NCBI RefSeq assembly: GCF_010668395.1
Contig: NZ_WUEY01000026.1
Location: 1-64,000, forward strand
Direction of reading: 5' to 3'
Origin: Martinezella lusitana
Lineage (GTDB): Bacteria > Pseudomonadota > Alphaproteobacteria > Rhizobiales > Rhizobiaceae
Length of the DNA stretch: 64,000 bases
Shown: positions 54,601-62,742 of the stretch, one piece after another
How the letters are laid out: the number at the start of each line of letters is the position of its first letter
Numbering within the stretch: the stretch's first letter is position 1
The notes under the pieces: model-generated
Told to the model about the DNA's origin: nothing
Database searches by the model: none
Seen by the model: only the letters and a program-made list of their open reading frames with translations
Made by a program: the position numbers and the translations under genes

Positions 54601-54872
54601 AGGCGGCGATCGAGGCGAGCCATCTGCGTCTGCGGCCGATCCTGATGACAGCATTCGCCTTCATCTTCGGCGTGCTGCCGCTGGCCGTCGCTCGAGGACC
54701 GGGCGCGGAGATGCGGCAGTCCCTCGGCACCGCGGTCTTCTCCGGAATGCTCGGCGTGACGGTGTTCGGCCTGTTCCTCACCCCCGTCTTCTATGTCGTG
54801 CTCCGTTCGGGCTACAAGCCGCGCCGGCACGAGGAGGAAGAGGATGAGATACTGCCGCAGGCCGCGGAATAA
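51690..54872 (+). CDS. RND multidrug efflux permease (HAE1 family, MexF/AcrB-like)
   Basis: 1060 residues, the full family length. N-terminal RFAHFFIDRPIFASVISVVL; the proton-relay Asp410-Asp411 lie in GIVVDDAIVVVENVER in span 4. Two large periplasmic loops follow spans 1 and 7, and the C-terminal span cluster ends VFYVVLRSGYKPRRHEEEE. A trimeric pump that exports hydrophobic compounds using the proton gradient. No outer-membrane factor gene follows, so it must borrow one. Confidence 0.95.
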   Translation: MRFAHFFIDRPIFASVISVVLMIVGTIAYLQLPISQYPDIAPPTIVVKTSYPGADPQTIADTVSTPIEQEVNGVEDMLYMSSYSSADGAMSLTITFKLGTDLDKAQVLVQNRVAIALPRLPDEVQRLGVTTQKSSPDLMMVIHILSPSGRYDQLYTSNYARNRIRDTLVRLQGVGDVQIFGERQYAMRIWLDPEKLASYNMTASDVVGALRDQNVQVSGGSIGGPPAGTDSSFQYVVRTDGRFSDPRQFRYVIVKSTSAGRLVKLEDVARVELGAQDYVTNSYLNNQPAVALGIFARPGTNALETAAQIRQIMTDVSKDFPPGLEYRVVYDTTAFVSESITEVYHTIGEAAVLVAIVVLVFLQSWRTAIIPIVAIPVSLVGTFAFLAAFGMSLNMLTLFGLVLAIGIVVDDAIVVVENVERNLAKGMGPRRAAHTTMDEVGTAVVAISLVLVAVFVPTAFIPGIAGQFYKQFAVTIAIATVISAVNSLTLSPALAALVLKRHSNVEHHRSLFSRIGHGISGGFNRGFDAMSRGYSVLVRLIVQSWIGRGCALAVFLLLLGATWFVSTQVPSGFIPVMDQGYAIIVVQLPDGASLDRTDAVVKQVAEIARKTPGVGNAVEFAGFSGATFTNASNAGVVFTPFQPFEERLKSGETANSIIANLYKNLQSVDEAFIIAIPPPPVRGIGNSGGFKMQVMDLENADMTRVLGLTRQLMAAANQTPGLNGVFTTFSESGPEFYLDIDRDKAQFLNVPIPNIFDTLSSNLGISYVNDFNAFGRVYQVRAQADKQFRMERDDMLDLKVRSATGALVPLGTLADIRETSGPPLVQRYNMYVSVPLQGNATPGTSTGDAIKTMEGLATRILPPGTTFEWTDLSYQETHVGGSATWIFVLSVVFVFLALSAQYESWILPLAIILIVPLAVLGALLGVYVRGMDNNVLTQIGFVVLIGLAAKNAILIVEFARQAQEDGKTAVEAAIEASHLRLRPILMTAFAFIFGVLPLAVARGPGAEMRQSLGTAVFSGMLGVTVFGLFLTPVFYVVLRSGYKPRRHEEEEDEILPQAAE

Positions 54873-55032
54873 TCCGGGCCATTGCATCGGCCATGCTCGC
54901 GTCCGATAGCCGCTGGAGCGAGCGCAGCCGCGAACCCCGTTTCAGATTGGCCCCGCTCCCAGCGGCAGGAGATGCGTGGGGTATCGAATGCAGCCAAACG
55001 GATACTGCCCCGAGGGCGGGTGTAACGAACTG

Positions 55033-55067
55033 GAGGCGCGGATCCCGATGGAAGGATTCCGCGCCTC
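55033..55067. terminator. Hairpin between convergent RND and SDR genes
   Basis: gaggcgcgga (55033-55042) pairs with 55058-55067 across a 15-base loop. Positioned between two convergent stops, so it could serve both directions; no T tract. Confidence 0.45.
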
Positions 55068-55104
55068 TCGGCTGTTCAAAACCACAACGGCCGGCGGGTC
55101 GCCG

Positions 55105-55857
55105 TTAGCCGAACATGGCGAGCGCCTGCTGGTTAAACGCGTCGATCAGCAGGTGCTCGTTGGGGCCAGCGTTGTTTCGGAACGCTTTTGCTCCGTCGAC
55201 GACGATCTCGTCCGCATCGGTGCCAAGCAGGGCGATGGCCTCGTTGATAAACTGGTCGAGCGGCATCGCCTGCTCGGCCTCCCGGCTGTTCATGAGGTCT
55301 GTCCGGACCCACGGCGGCGCGATTTCGAGCACGCGAACCCCGGTGTCCTTGAGCATGAAGCGTTGCGACAGCGCATAGGAATGGATCGCCGCCTTTGTCG
55401 CCGAATAGACTGCGGTGACGGCCATCGGGACAAATCCGAGCACGGAGCTCGTATAGGCGATGACGGCCCCTTCCTTGCCCTTGAGATGGTCGACCAGCGC
55501 CGAACTCATCCGGATGGAGCCGACGAAGTTCGTCATGACCGTATCCATCAGGAGCTTGTCGTCGATCTGGCCCGCAGCCCGGTCGGGCAGCATGATGCCC
55601 GCGTTGTTGATGAGAACGTTGAGATCCGGATGGTCGGCGATGAGCCGGCGGGCGGCGGCATTGATGCTGGCCGAATCCGTGACATCGAGTTCGACCGCCT
55701 CGATACCCGGATTTGCGTCGATGACCTCCTGGAGGTTCGCGCGCCGGCGACCGGAGATGATAACCTTGTTGCCGAGCTTGTGAAGCTCCTCCGCAAGAGC
55801 GCGGCCAATGCCTGAGCCGCCGCCGGTGATGAAGATGGTGTTGCCCGAGAGTTTCAT
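55105..55857 (-). CDS. SDR, copy 4 (DltE-like)
   Basis: 250 residues: TGGGSGIGRALAEELHKLG, VLINNAGIMLPDRA, AVIAYTSSVLGFVPM and YSATKAAIHSYALSQRF. The IFITGGGSGIG opening and the IEAVELDVTD segment are typical of the DltE-type subgroup. Last gene of the leftward set ADH - OYE - NTF2 - SDR controlled from 58442. Confidence 0.9.
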   Translation of the reverse strand: MKLSGNTIFITGGGSGIGRALAEELHKLGNKVIISGRRRANLQEVIDANPGIEAVELDVTDSASINAAARRLIADHPDLNVLINNAGIMLPDRAAGQIDDKLLMDTVMTNFVGSIRMSSALVDHLKGKEGAVIAYTSSVLGFVPMAVTAVYSATKAAIHSYALSQRFMLKDTGVRVLEIAPPWVRTDLMNSREAEQAMPLDQFINEAIALLGTDADEIVVDGAKAFRNNAGPNEHLLIDAFNQQALAMFG

Positions 55858-55891
55858 AGTCGTATTCCCTAGGTTTCGGAGGTTTGGAGGA

Positions 55892-56293
55892 TCATTCGGG
55901 AAAGCGGTCGCCGAACATCGGCAGTCCGCTGACGGATTGAGCGCGGGTGGCTTCTTCCTGAAGCACGTCCCAGTGCTCGGCCAGCTTGCCGTCCTGGAAG
56001 CGGATGACGTCTACGGCAATCCACGCGGCAGGCCGGCCGTTGCCGGAAAAGCGTCCGTGCACCATCACGTAGTCGCCCTCGGCGACGATCAGCTGGCTCT
56101 CGTAGCGAAGCGTGCCGGGAAGCGAGCGGATCAGCTCGAACAATCCTTCGCGGCCGGGAGCGATGTGGGCGCTGTGCTGAATGTAGCTGTCCGACCAGTA
56201 GCGTTCAGCGGCGGCGTAGTTCCGCTTGTTGAAGAGCGTGTCGAACGCGTCAAGGACGAGTGCCTTGTTCTCTTCCGGGGTGGTGCGAGTCAT
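55892..56293 (-). CDS. NTF2-like (SnoaL-type) protein, copy 2
   Basis: 133 residues with the SnoaL pattern: KALVLDAFDTLFNKRNYAAAERYW, SDSYIQHSAHIAPGREG, YVMVHGRFSGNG and KLAEHWDVLQEE. The His and Asp residues in the cone suggest an isomerase or hydrolase, as in polyketide cyclases. 34 bases separate it from the SDR start. Confidence 0.85.
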   Translation of the reverse strand: MTRTTPEENKALVLDAFDTLFNKRNYAAAERYWSDSYIQHSAHIAPGREGLFELIRSLPGTLRYESQLIVAEGDYVMVHGRFSGNGRPAAWIAVDVIRFQDGKLAEHWDVLQEEATRAQSVSGLPMFGDRFPE

Positions 56294-56320
56294 TGGAGAT
56301 TTCCTTTCTGTTTTGACCTG

Positions 56321-57430
56321 CTAGCGGGGCTGCAGCTCAAGGGTTGGATAGTCGGAATAGCCGCGCGGGCCGGAGGCATAGACGGTCGTCCAGTCCACCT
56401 CCGCGAGAGGGGCGCCCATGCGGAGCCGCTCGACGAGATCCGGGTTCGAAATGAAAGGCCTTCCGAAGGCCACCAGATCGGCAAGTCCGTCGGCTATCAG
56501 CCGGTTGGCGCGCTCGGCATCCATCTGAACGTTGGCGATCAGGGTCCCTTTGAAGATGGGCCTGAAGTGACGGAACATCGCATCGCCCGTCAGGGACTCG
56601 ATCGGCGTGCCGGTGAAGTCGGTCGTGTTTCCCATCAGCAGCAGGTGCGACAGCCCGTAGCCGCTGAGTTCACGGATCGCATATTCCGCCATGGGCAGCG
56701 TTTCGTCGTTGGCGGCGAAAGGCCCGTGCTCGTGCATGGGGCTGATCTTTATGCCCACGCGGCTCGGCTCGACCTGGTCGAGGACGGCCTCGACAACCTC
56801 AAACAGGATGCGCGCCCGGTCCTCTATGCCGCCGCCGTAGGCGTCGTCCCGCCGATTGGTCGCCTTGTTGAGAAACTGCGCGAGCAGGTAGAGATAATTC
56901 GCAAGAATCTGAACCCCGTCGAATCCGGCATCCATCGCGTTGCGCGCGGCGCGGCCGTAGTCGAGCACCGTCTGGCGGATTTCATCCCTCGTCATCGGGC
57001 GCGGCGTTACCGTGGGGACACGTCCAGCCGCTGTGACGGACTGCTGCTCGGGATCGACGTCCGACGCCGAAAGCGGCAAGCGGCCGGCTCTCAGGTCCGG
57101 ATGGGACATCGCCCCCGTATGCCATAGCTGAGCGACGATCCGGCCGCCGGCGGCGTGGACCGCCTGGGTGACCCGCGCCCAGCCGCGAATCTGCTCCCGG
57201 CTCCACAGGCCGGGCGTGTCGGCCCAGCCGAAGCCATCCGGGCTGATGGCCGTCGCCTCGGTCACGATGAGGCCTGCTCCGGCGCGTTGGGCATAATATT
57301 CGGCCTGCAGTTCTGTCGGGACATGGTCGACGGAGCGCGCCCGCATGCGCGTAAGCGGCGCCATGACAATACGGTTCGAAAGCGGCAGGCCGCCCATTCG
57401 ATAGGGCGTGAACAAGGGTTGTCGAGACAT
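56321..57430 (-). CDS. Old Yellow Enzyme family protein, copy 2, with altered active site
   Basis: 369 residues from ATG 57430. FMN barrel intact: LFTPYRMGGLPLSNRIVMAP, AQLWHTGAMSHPDLRAG and a C-terminal FGRPFISNPDLVERL. The substrate-anion motif, normally HAANGYL, reads LANYLYL at 176-182 (GVQILANYLYLLAQFL). The conserved His and Asn are therefore replaced by Leu176 and Tyr179, while the Tyr proton donor (181) remains. FMN binding should persist but the substrate range must differ from copy 1. Confidence 0.88.
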   Translation of the reverse strand: MSRQPLFTPYRMGGLPLSNRIVMAPLTRMRARSVDHVPTELQAEYYAQRAGAGLIVTEATAISPDGFGWADTPGLWSREQIRGWARVTQAVHAAGGRIVAQLWHTGAMSHPDLRAGRLPLSASDVDPEQQSVTAAGRVPTVTPRPMTRDEIRQTVLDYGRAARNAMDAGFDGVQILANYLYLLAQFLNKATNRRDDAYGGGIEDRARILFEVVEAVLDQVEPSRVGIKISPMHEHGPFAANDETLPMAEYAIRELSGYGLSHLLLMGNTTDFTGTPIESLTGDAMFRHFRPIFKGTLIANVQMDAERANRLIADGLADLVAFGRPFISNPDLVERLRMGAPLAEVDWTTVYASGPRGYSDYPTLELQPR

Positions 57431-57452
57431 TGACGGTTTTTCCTTTTGGGGT

Positions 57453-58442
57453 TCAGAGGGTGATGACGATCTTGCCAACCTGCTCGCCCGCCTCCATGAA
57501 GCGGTGCGCGTCGGCGATCTGATCAAAGGGAAATGTTCGCGCGATCGTCGGGCGAAGCGATCCGTCGGCGAGACCGCTGGTGACGAACTGCTTCAGCGCG
57601 GCGAGCTGCGCGTCGTCGCGGGTAAGGGCGGTCAGCGCCAATCCGCGGATAGTCAGGTCACGCGCGAAGACTTCGAAGGGCGGAATGACTGTTGGCTTGG
57701 TGTCGAGCGCGCCATATAACACCAGCCTGCCCCCGGACGCGGTGGCTCGGGCGAGTTCGGAAAAACCCGGACCACCGACGGGGTCCGCCACCAGATCCGC
57801 GCCCCTGTTGTCCGTAAGGGCTTTTACCTCGGTGACGATGTCCTGTTCGGAGGTGGCGACCACGGCCGAGGCCCCTGCCCGCAGGAGCGGGTCGGCCTTC
57901 GCCGACGTGCGGGTCAGCGCGATGGCCCTGGCGCCGAGCCGATTGGCAATTTGGATGGCGGCAATGCCGACGCTGCTGGAGGCAGCGGAAATCAGCACAG
58001 TCTGGCCCGCCGTCAATCCTCCAACGGCAACCAGTGCCCCCCAGGCCGTGCCGTACGCTGCCCAAGTGGATGCGGCCACCGTGTAGTCGACCCCATCCGG
58101 AATTCGGACCAGCGAGCGGACCGGCACCTGGGCGCTCTCGCCATAGAGCGGATATTGAGCGGCACCGTAAGCGGGAACGAGCGCGACCCGATCGCCGACG
58201 AAAAAGTCGGTCACGCCGGAACCGAGAGCCTCGATGACGCCGGCCGCTTCGAAGCCAAGACCCGTCGGCAGCGTCGGCTTGATCGGCGAACGACCGGAGC
58301 GAAGGGTGATCTCGGTGCGATTGAGGCCAATGGCCTTGATACGAAGACGGACCTCCCCCTCGCCAGGTTCGCCGATATCGATATCTTCGATGCGAAGCAC
58401 ATCGGCATCGCCAAACGCGTGAATGCGGACTGAGCGGGTCAT
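57453..58442 (-). CDS. MDR-family quinone oxidoreductase/zinc-independent alcohol dehydrogenase-like
   Basis: 329 residues from ATG 58442. GFEAAGVIEALGSGVTDFFVGDRVA and the cofactor motif AASSSVGIAAIQIANRLGA mark the quinone-reductase branch; the cysteines of the structural zinc site are absent. It uses NADPH to reduce quinones or enones. First gene of the operon; the LysR 20-mer lies 76 bases upstream. Confidence 0.87.
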   Translation of the reverse strand: MTRSVRIHAFGDADVLRIEDIDIGEPGEGEVRLRIKAIGLNRTEITLRSGRSPIKPTLPTGLGFEAAGVIEALGSGVTDFFVGDRVALVPAYGAAQYPLYGESAQVPVRSLVRIPDGVDYTVAASTWAAYGTAWGALVAVGGLTAGQTVLISAASSSVGIAAIQIANRLGARAIALTRTSAKADPLLRAGASAVVATSEQDIVTEVKALTDNRGADLVADPVGGPGFSELARATASGGRLVLYGALDTKPTVIPPFEVFARDLTIRGLALTALTRDDAQLAALKQFVTSGLADGSLRPTIARTFPFDQIADAHRFMEAGEQVGKIVITL

Positions 58443-58518
58443 GATCGTCTCCCTGACCAGAAGTGTCGGTGAGGGAAACATCGTCGTTGGAAGGAGCAGC
58501 CGGTAGCCGTCCGTTGCC

Positions 58519-58538
58519 GCTAACTTCTATGCATGGAA
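58519..58538 (+). promoter_or_regulatory. Probable LysR operator, copy 1
   Basis: gctaacttctatgcatggaa; 18 of 20 bases match the reverse complement of 59543-59562. It lies 76 bases before the start of the leftward MDR-OYE-NTF2-SDR operon. Confidence 0.6.
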
Positions 58539-58581
58539 CGCATCAATAGTGGAGCCGAGACCGACTACCGCACGATGCTGG

Positions 58582-59487
58582 TCAGCCTTCCGCAATGGAA
58601 GGTTCCGATTGAAACGCCGCAACCAGATGGTCAATCGCTGCACGCGCGGCCGCACGCGTCGACTTGCCCATCGGAAAGTAGGCATGAACCGGGATGCCGG
58701 CCAAGGTCCATTCCGGCAGGACGCGGATAAGTTCGCCATTCTCCAGCTCGCGGCGGCACGCCCAGCCGCTCGTGGAGGTGATCCCGAAGCCCGCGGCCGC
58801 GGCGGCGATAGCGCCTTCATTCTCGTCCGTAGAGAAGTGCGGCTCGAGCTTGACCAGCCGCTCCTGCCCATCCAGATGGAAGCGCCAGGCCGTGGGGACC
58901 GCCGCGGCCGAGCCTCCGACGATGCGATGCCCAACGAGGTCGTCGGGCGACTCCGGGGCGCCGCAACGGGCAATGTAGTCCGGCGAGGCGACGACAACCC
59001 GGGGGATCGTCGCAATGAGCTTCGCAGTCGCGCTGGAATCCGGCAGACGGCCGAGACGGATCGCGACATCCACCGCATCCTTGACCAGATCCTGGCGACG
59101 ATCCGAGAGTTGAAGCTGAATGTTGAGATTGGGATGCCGCTCCGCGAATGCCTTGAGGCGCGGGATGGCATCTCGGATACCGAAACTTGTCGGCATGCTC
59201 ATCCTCAGCAGCCCGCGGAGTTCGCCCCCCTCCCGCACGCTGTGCTCGGCCTCGTCGAGGGCCATGAGCACGGGTTCGATGCGAGCCAGGAACTCGCTTC
59301 CAACCTCCGTCGGGACGACTGCCCGGGTCGTCCGGGATAGCAGCCGGACACCGAGCTCGGCCTCAAGTTCGGCGACGATGCGCGACGCCTGCGACTGCGA
59401 CAGGCCGCACTCTCTGGCCGCCGCGGAGAAACTCCCCAGCCGCGCGACGCGGGTGTAGAGGCGGAGAGCGAAGTTATCCTTAATCAA
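58582..59487 (-). CDS. LysR-family transcriptional regulator (DsdC/AaeR-like group)
   Basis: 301 residues. Winged HTH in residues 1-62 (FALRLYTRVARLGSFSAAARE, SQSQASRIVAELEAELG, LLSRTTRAVVPTEVG), then an effector domain with LRMSMPTSFGIRDAIPRLKAF. It sits between the MDR operon and the divergent MFS gene, with a matching 20-mer at each promoter, so it very likely controls both. Confidence 0.92.
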   Translation of the reverse strand: MIKDNFALRLYTRVARLGSFSAAARECGLSQSQASRIVAELEAELGVRLLSRTTRAVVPTEVGSEFLARIEPVLMALDEAEHSVREGGELRGLLRMSMPTSFGIRDAIPRLKAFAERHPNLNIQLQLSDRRQDLVKDAVDVAIRLGRLPDSSATAKLIATIPRVVVASPDYIARCGAPESPDDLVGHRIVGGSAAAVPTAWRFHLDGQERLVKLEPHFSTDENEGAIAAAAAGFGITSTSGWACRRELENGELIRVLPEWTLAGIPVHAYFPMGKSTRAAARAAIDHLVAAFQSEPSIAEG

Positions 59488-59542
59488 CTGCTTGGCTCCT
59501 CGGGAATAGCATCAAGCCGGAAGGCGCAGGGCTATTCATGTG

Positions 59543-59562
59543 TTCCATACATAAAAGTTAGC
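59543..59562 (-). promoter_or_regulatory. Probable LysR operator, copy 2
   Basis: Minus strand gctaacttttatgtatggaa. It lies 55 bases upstream of the LysR start and 142 bases upstream of the MFS start. Relative to the target genes (MDR operon and MFS) both copies point the same way. Confidence 0.6.
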
Positions 59563-59704
59563 ATGGATTGCCGGCTAGCGCCTCAGCTCGTTTCTCCCGA
59601 TCTTGCAAGCCGATCAGCTATCGTCTTCCGCGCTCCTCCGTAAACCCGGTGGGAAATCGCGGCCACGACGGCGCTGCTCGGCCAATTGCCGATGGAGGGC
59701 AGAA

Positions 59705-60943
59705 ATGAGTGCCGCAAATGAACGTGTTTCCAATATCGACGCCCCCTCGGCCGCGTCGCCCGCCGGCGAAGCCGCCATCGACCGGGGAGCGCTCTATACC
59801 TTGGCGCTCGGCACTTTCGCCGTCGGCACCGAGGGCTTCATGATCGCGGCGATCCTGCCGTCGATCGCGCGCTCCCTGTCGACGACCGTCCAGGCCGCGG
59901 GGCAGCTCGTGACCATCTTCGCCCTCACCTATGCGGTCAGCTCTCCGATCCTGACGGCGCTCACCGCTGGCTGGCCACGACGTCGGCTGCTGATACTTTC
60001 CCTTGCGGGATTCGTCATCGCCAATCTTCTGGCCGCCATGGCGTCGGACTACTGGTGGCTGGCTGCGGCACGAGTCCTCCTCGCCCTGACTGCCGGGCTC
60101 TACGTGCCCAACGCGAATGCCGTCGCCAGCGCCCTTGCTCCTCCGGCCTATCGCGGTCGGGCCTTGGCGATCGTCAATGGCGGCATTACCGTCGCTGTCG
60201 CGCTCGGTGTCCCGGCGGGTGCATTCGTGGGCGCGCATTTCGGCTGGAGAGCGACCTTCGTCGGCGTGGCCGTGCTTTCAGCAGCAGCTCTTCTGGTCCT
60301 CGTGGTGAGGCTGCCTCGCGAGATCGCCGCTGGGGCGCCGGCCGGGTTCAAGGAAAGGCTTGCCGTGGTCGTCATGCCTGGCGTCTTCCCTGCCCTCGTC
60401 ACGACTGCCCTTTGGGCCACAGGGGCATACGTCGTCTATACCTACGTTTCACCTTTCCTTACAGTCGCCACCGGTCTGGGCGCGGAAGGGACCGGCCTTA
60501 TCCTGATGCTTCTTGGGATTTCCGCGATCGGCGGCATCACATTCGGCGGGCACGCGAACGACCGGTTTGGAAGCCGGCGCGTTCAGAACGTTGCCCTGCC
60601 GATCTCGGCCGCGACATTCGCCGGCTTGACCCTGATAGCTCTCGTCTTCGCACCCCATGCGCTTCTCCTCATTTTGCCGCTGGTCGTCCTTTGGGGATTT
60701 GGCGCATGGGGCTTCTATCCTCCGCAGCAAGCTCGGCTGGTCGGGGCTGCGGGCCTCAGCCACACGCCCGTCGTTCTCTCGCTCAACGCATCCTTCATGT
60801 ATCTCGGCTTCTCGCTCGGCGCGGCCCTGGGTTCGGCGGTCATAACATTGATGTCCGTCGCCTGGATCGGCGCGGCAGGCGCGGTGTGCATGCTTTGCGC
60901 CATGACGGTCTCCGCCTTCGCATGGCGGCGAAGCCCGCACTGA
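59705..60943 (+). CDS. MFS drug-type efflux transporter, copy 2 (DHA1)
   Basis: 412 residues from ATG 59705 (ggaggg upstream). A hydrophilic leader of about 30 residues precedes TFAVGTEGFMIAAILPSIAR in span 1, then ARVLLALTAGLYVPNANAVA and a basic loop; 12 spans. Same transporter group as 34025. Divergent from its LysR regulator. Likely exports the compound sensed by LysR. Confidence 0.9.
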   Translation: MSAANERVSNIDAPSAASPAGEAAIDRGALYTLALGTFAVGTEGFMIAAILPSIARSLSTTVQAAGQLVTIFALTYAVSSPILTALTAGWPRRRLLILSLAGFVIANLLAAMASDYWWLAAARVLLALTAGLYVPNANAVASALAPPAYRGRALAIVNGGITVAVALGVPAGAFVGAHFGWRATFVGVAVLSAAALLVLVVRLPREIAAGAPAGFKERLAVVVMPGVFPALVTTALWATGAYVVYTYVSPFLTVATGLGAEGTGLILMLLGISAIGGITFGGHANDRFGSRRVQNVALPISAATFAGLTLIALVFAPHALLLILPLVVLWGFGAWGFYPPQQARLVGAAGLSHTPVVLSLNASFMYLGFSLGAALGSAVITLMSVAWIGAAGAVCMLCAMTVSAFAWRRSPH

Positions 60944-61126
60944 CTGGCGTTGATCTATTTGCCCGGCTCATGGCGCAGCCGATCATCGTCTGGCTTGCAT
61001 TGTCCCTCAGGTCGCTTCCCGGCGATCGTACCTGCGAGGCTATGCCGGGCGGTTCTTCTTCCGCGCCGCGAATCTTTTTTCGATCGACGTGAATAAAAAC
61101 GTCACTGCGCCGTTCACAGCCTGAAA

Positions 61127-61145
61127 GGAGCGAAATGCTCGCTCC
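61127..61145 (+). promoter_or_regulatory. Small hairpin in the leader of the DUF3455 gene
   Basis: ggagcga, a 5-base loop, then tcgctcc: a perfect 7-bp stem 20 bases before the ATG at 61166. It may affect ribosome access or mRNA stability. Confidence 0.35.
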
Positions 61146-61165
61146 GCAGAAGGGAAGATGTGACG

Positions 61166-61759
61166 ATGACGCAATATCACCGACAGGATGGGTCCGCTAT
61201 TGCCGCCGCGCAGGCGACGGTCATTCGACGCGCGGCCATGAAAAACCGGCTCATGCCGGTGGCTCTCTACATCATCATGGCTTCGATCGCACTCTTGACA
61301 TTGGCCTCGGCGGTCGGCGCAACGGCGGCACCGCTTCCTGACGGCATCCGGGCCGACGGCGCCAGAATTGTCTGGCAGGCGCATGCGGTGGGCCTGCAGA
61401 TCTACGAATGCAAGGCGGATGACGCGGGCAAAGCCGCATGGCAATTCCGTGAACCGCTGGCGACGCTGATATCGGAAGACAAGACCGTCGGTCGTCACTT
61501 TGCCGGACCGGGCTGGGAATTTGCCGATGGCTCGCGCATCAAGGGCAAGGTTATCGCACAGGCTCCGGGCGCCTCCGACAAGGATATCCCTGTCCTGCGG
61601 CTCGACGTCGTCCAGCATGACGGCAATGGCGATCTGTCAAGCGTCGATACGGTGCAGCGGCTGAACACGAAGGGCGGCATTTTCACCGGCCCCTGCGACA
61701 AGGTCGGCGAAATGCACTCGGAGCCCTATAGCGCGGACTATGTCTTTCTGGCGCACTGA
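61166..61759 (+). CDS. Exported DUF3455 protein
   Basis: 197 residues from ATG 61166 (agggaag 8 bases upstream); ATG 61238 would give a shorter, more usual signal peptide but has no ribosome site. The hydrophobic segment LYIIMASIALLTLASAVGA is followed by the DUF3455 domain: AHAVGLQIYECKADD, AAWQFREPLATLISED, HFAGPGWEFADGSRIKGKV and DTVQRLNTKGGIF. The function of the family is unknown. It precedes the superoxide dismutase and ECF genes. Confidence 0.85.
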   Translation: MTQYHRQDGSAIAAAQATVIRRAAMKNRLMPVALYIIMASIALLTLASAVGATAAPLPDGIRADGARIVWQAHAVGLQIYECKADDAGKAAWQFREPLATLISEDKTVGRHFAGPGWEFADGSRIKGKVIAQAPGASDKDIPVLRLDVVQHDGNGDLSSVDTVQRLNTKGGIFTGPCDKVGEMHSEPYSADYVFLAH

Positions 61760-61909
61760 CGCGCCGGCTTCGATGCCGAAGCGAGGCAGGCTACGGCCGC
61801 AGGGCCTCCCCAGTTCCTTCATCTGAAATTCCGAAAGATCCAGCCGCGGCCCAAACTGCGGACGAAGACCTCTTACGCCACGACAAGCTCAGACCAAAAG
61901 GAAACGACG

Positions 61910-62653
61910 ATGTTCAATCTCACCCGCAGACATATGATGACAGCCACAGCCGGCGCCTTGGCGGCGATCTCGACATCCCGTATCGCGGCAGCACAGCAAA
62001 ATGGCGGCGCGACCGATAGCGGTGATGGGCCGTTCAAGTTGCCATCGCTGCCCTATGGCTATGATACGCTTCAGTCCGCGATCGACACGGATACGATGCA
62101 TCTGCATCATGACAAGCACCATGCCGCCTATGTGGCAAATCTGAACGCGGCGGCGAAGCAGGCGCCGCAAATTGCCGATCATCCCATGGAACACCTGCTG
62201 GCCAATCTCGATCAGGTGCCCGACAGCGTCCGGACGACTGTCCGCAACAACCTTGGCGGCCATGTAAACCACAGCATGTTCTGGGAAATCATGGGTGGCG
62301 CCGGCGCCGCACCTGGCGGCGAAGTCACTGCCGCCATCCAGCGCGATTTCGGCGGGCTGGATCAGCTGAAAACAAGCTTCAACTCGGCTGGAGGCAAGAT
62401 CTTCGGATCGGGATGGGTGTTCGTGACGGTCACGCAGGAAGGCAAGCTCGGCATCGAGGCCCGGCCCAACCAGGATACGCCGCTGATGGAAGGCAAGCGC
62501 GTTCTTTTCGGCAACGACGTCTGGGAACATGCCTATTACCTGCGCTATCAGAATCGTCGCGCGGACTACCTGTCGGCATGGTGGACGGTTATCAACTGGA
62601 CGAAGATCGGTGAGCGTTATGCCGCAGCGCGGCAGGGCAAATTGACGATATGA
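61910..62653 (+). CDS. Tat-exported superoxide dismutase, Mn-type (Fe/Mn family)
   Basis: 247 residues. Leader TRRHMMTATAGALAAIS has the twin Arg (6-7), so the enzyme is probably folded and metal-loaded before export. Metal ligands by alignment: His66 (MHLHHDKHH), His121 (HVNHSMFW), Asp203 and His207 (NDVWEHAYY). NQDTPLM carries the Gln typical of Mn enzymes. It removes superoxide in the periplasm. Most members of the family are cytoplasmic. Confidence 0.92.
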   Translation: MFNLTRRHMMTATAGALAAISTSRIAAAQQNGGATDSGDGPFKLPSLPYGYDTLQSAIDTDTMHLHHDKHHAAYVANLNAAAKQAPQIADHPMEHLLANLDQVPDSVRTTVRNNLGGHVNHSMFWEIMGGAGAAPGGEVTAAIQRDFGGLDQLKTSFNSAGGKIFGSGWVFVTVTQEGKLGIEARPNQDTPLMEGKRVLFGNDVWEHAYYLRYQNRRADYLSAWWTVINWTKIGERYAAARQGKLTI

Positions 62654-62742
62654 TCGAATCCGCAAGGACGGCAGCTGATCGCGCGCGGTTGGCTGCCGTC
62701 CTTGACCGTCGGCCGAGTTTAACAGCACGAGGATAGCGTGTC

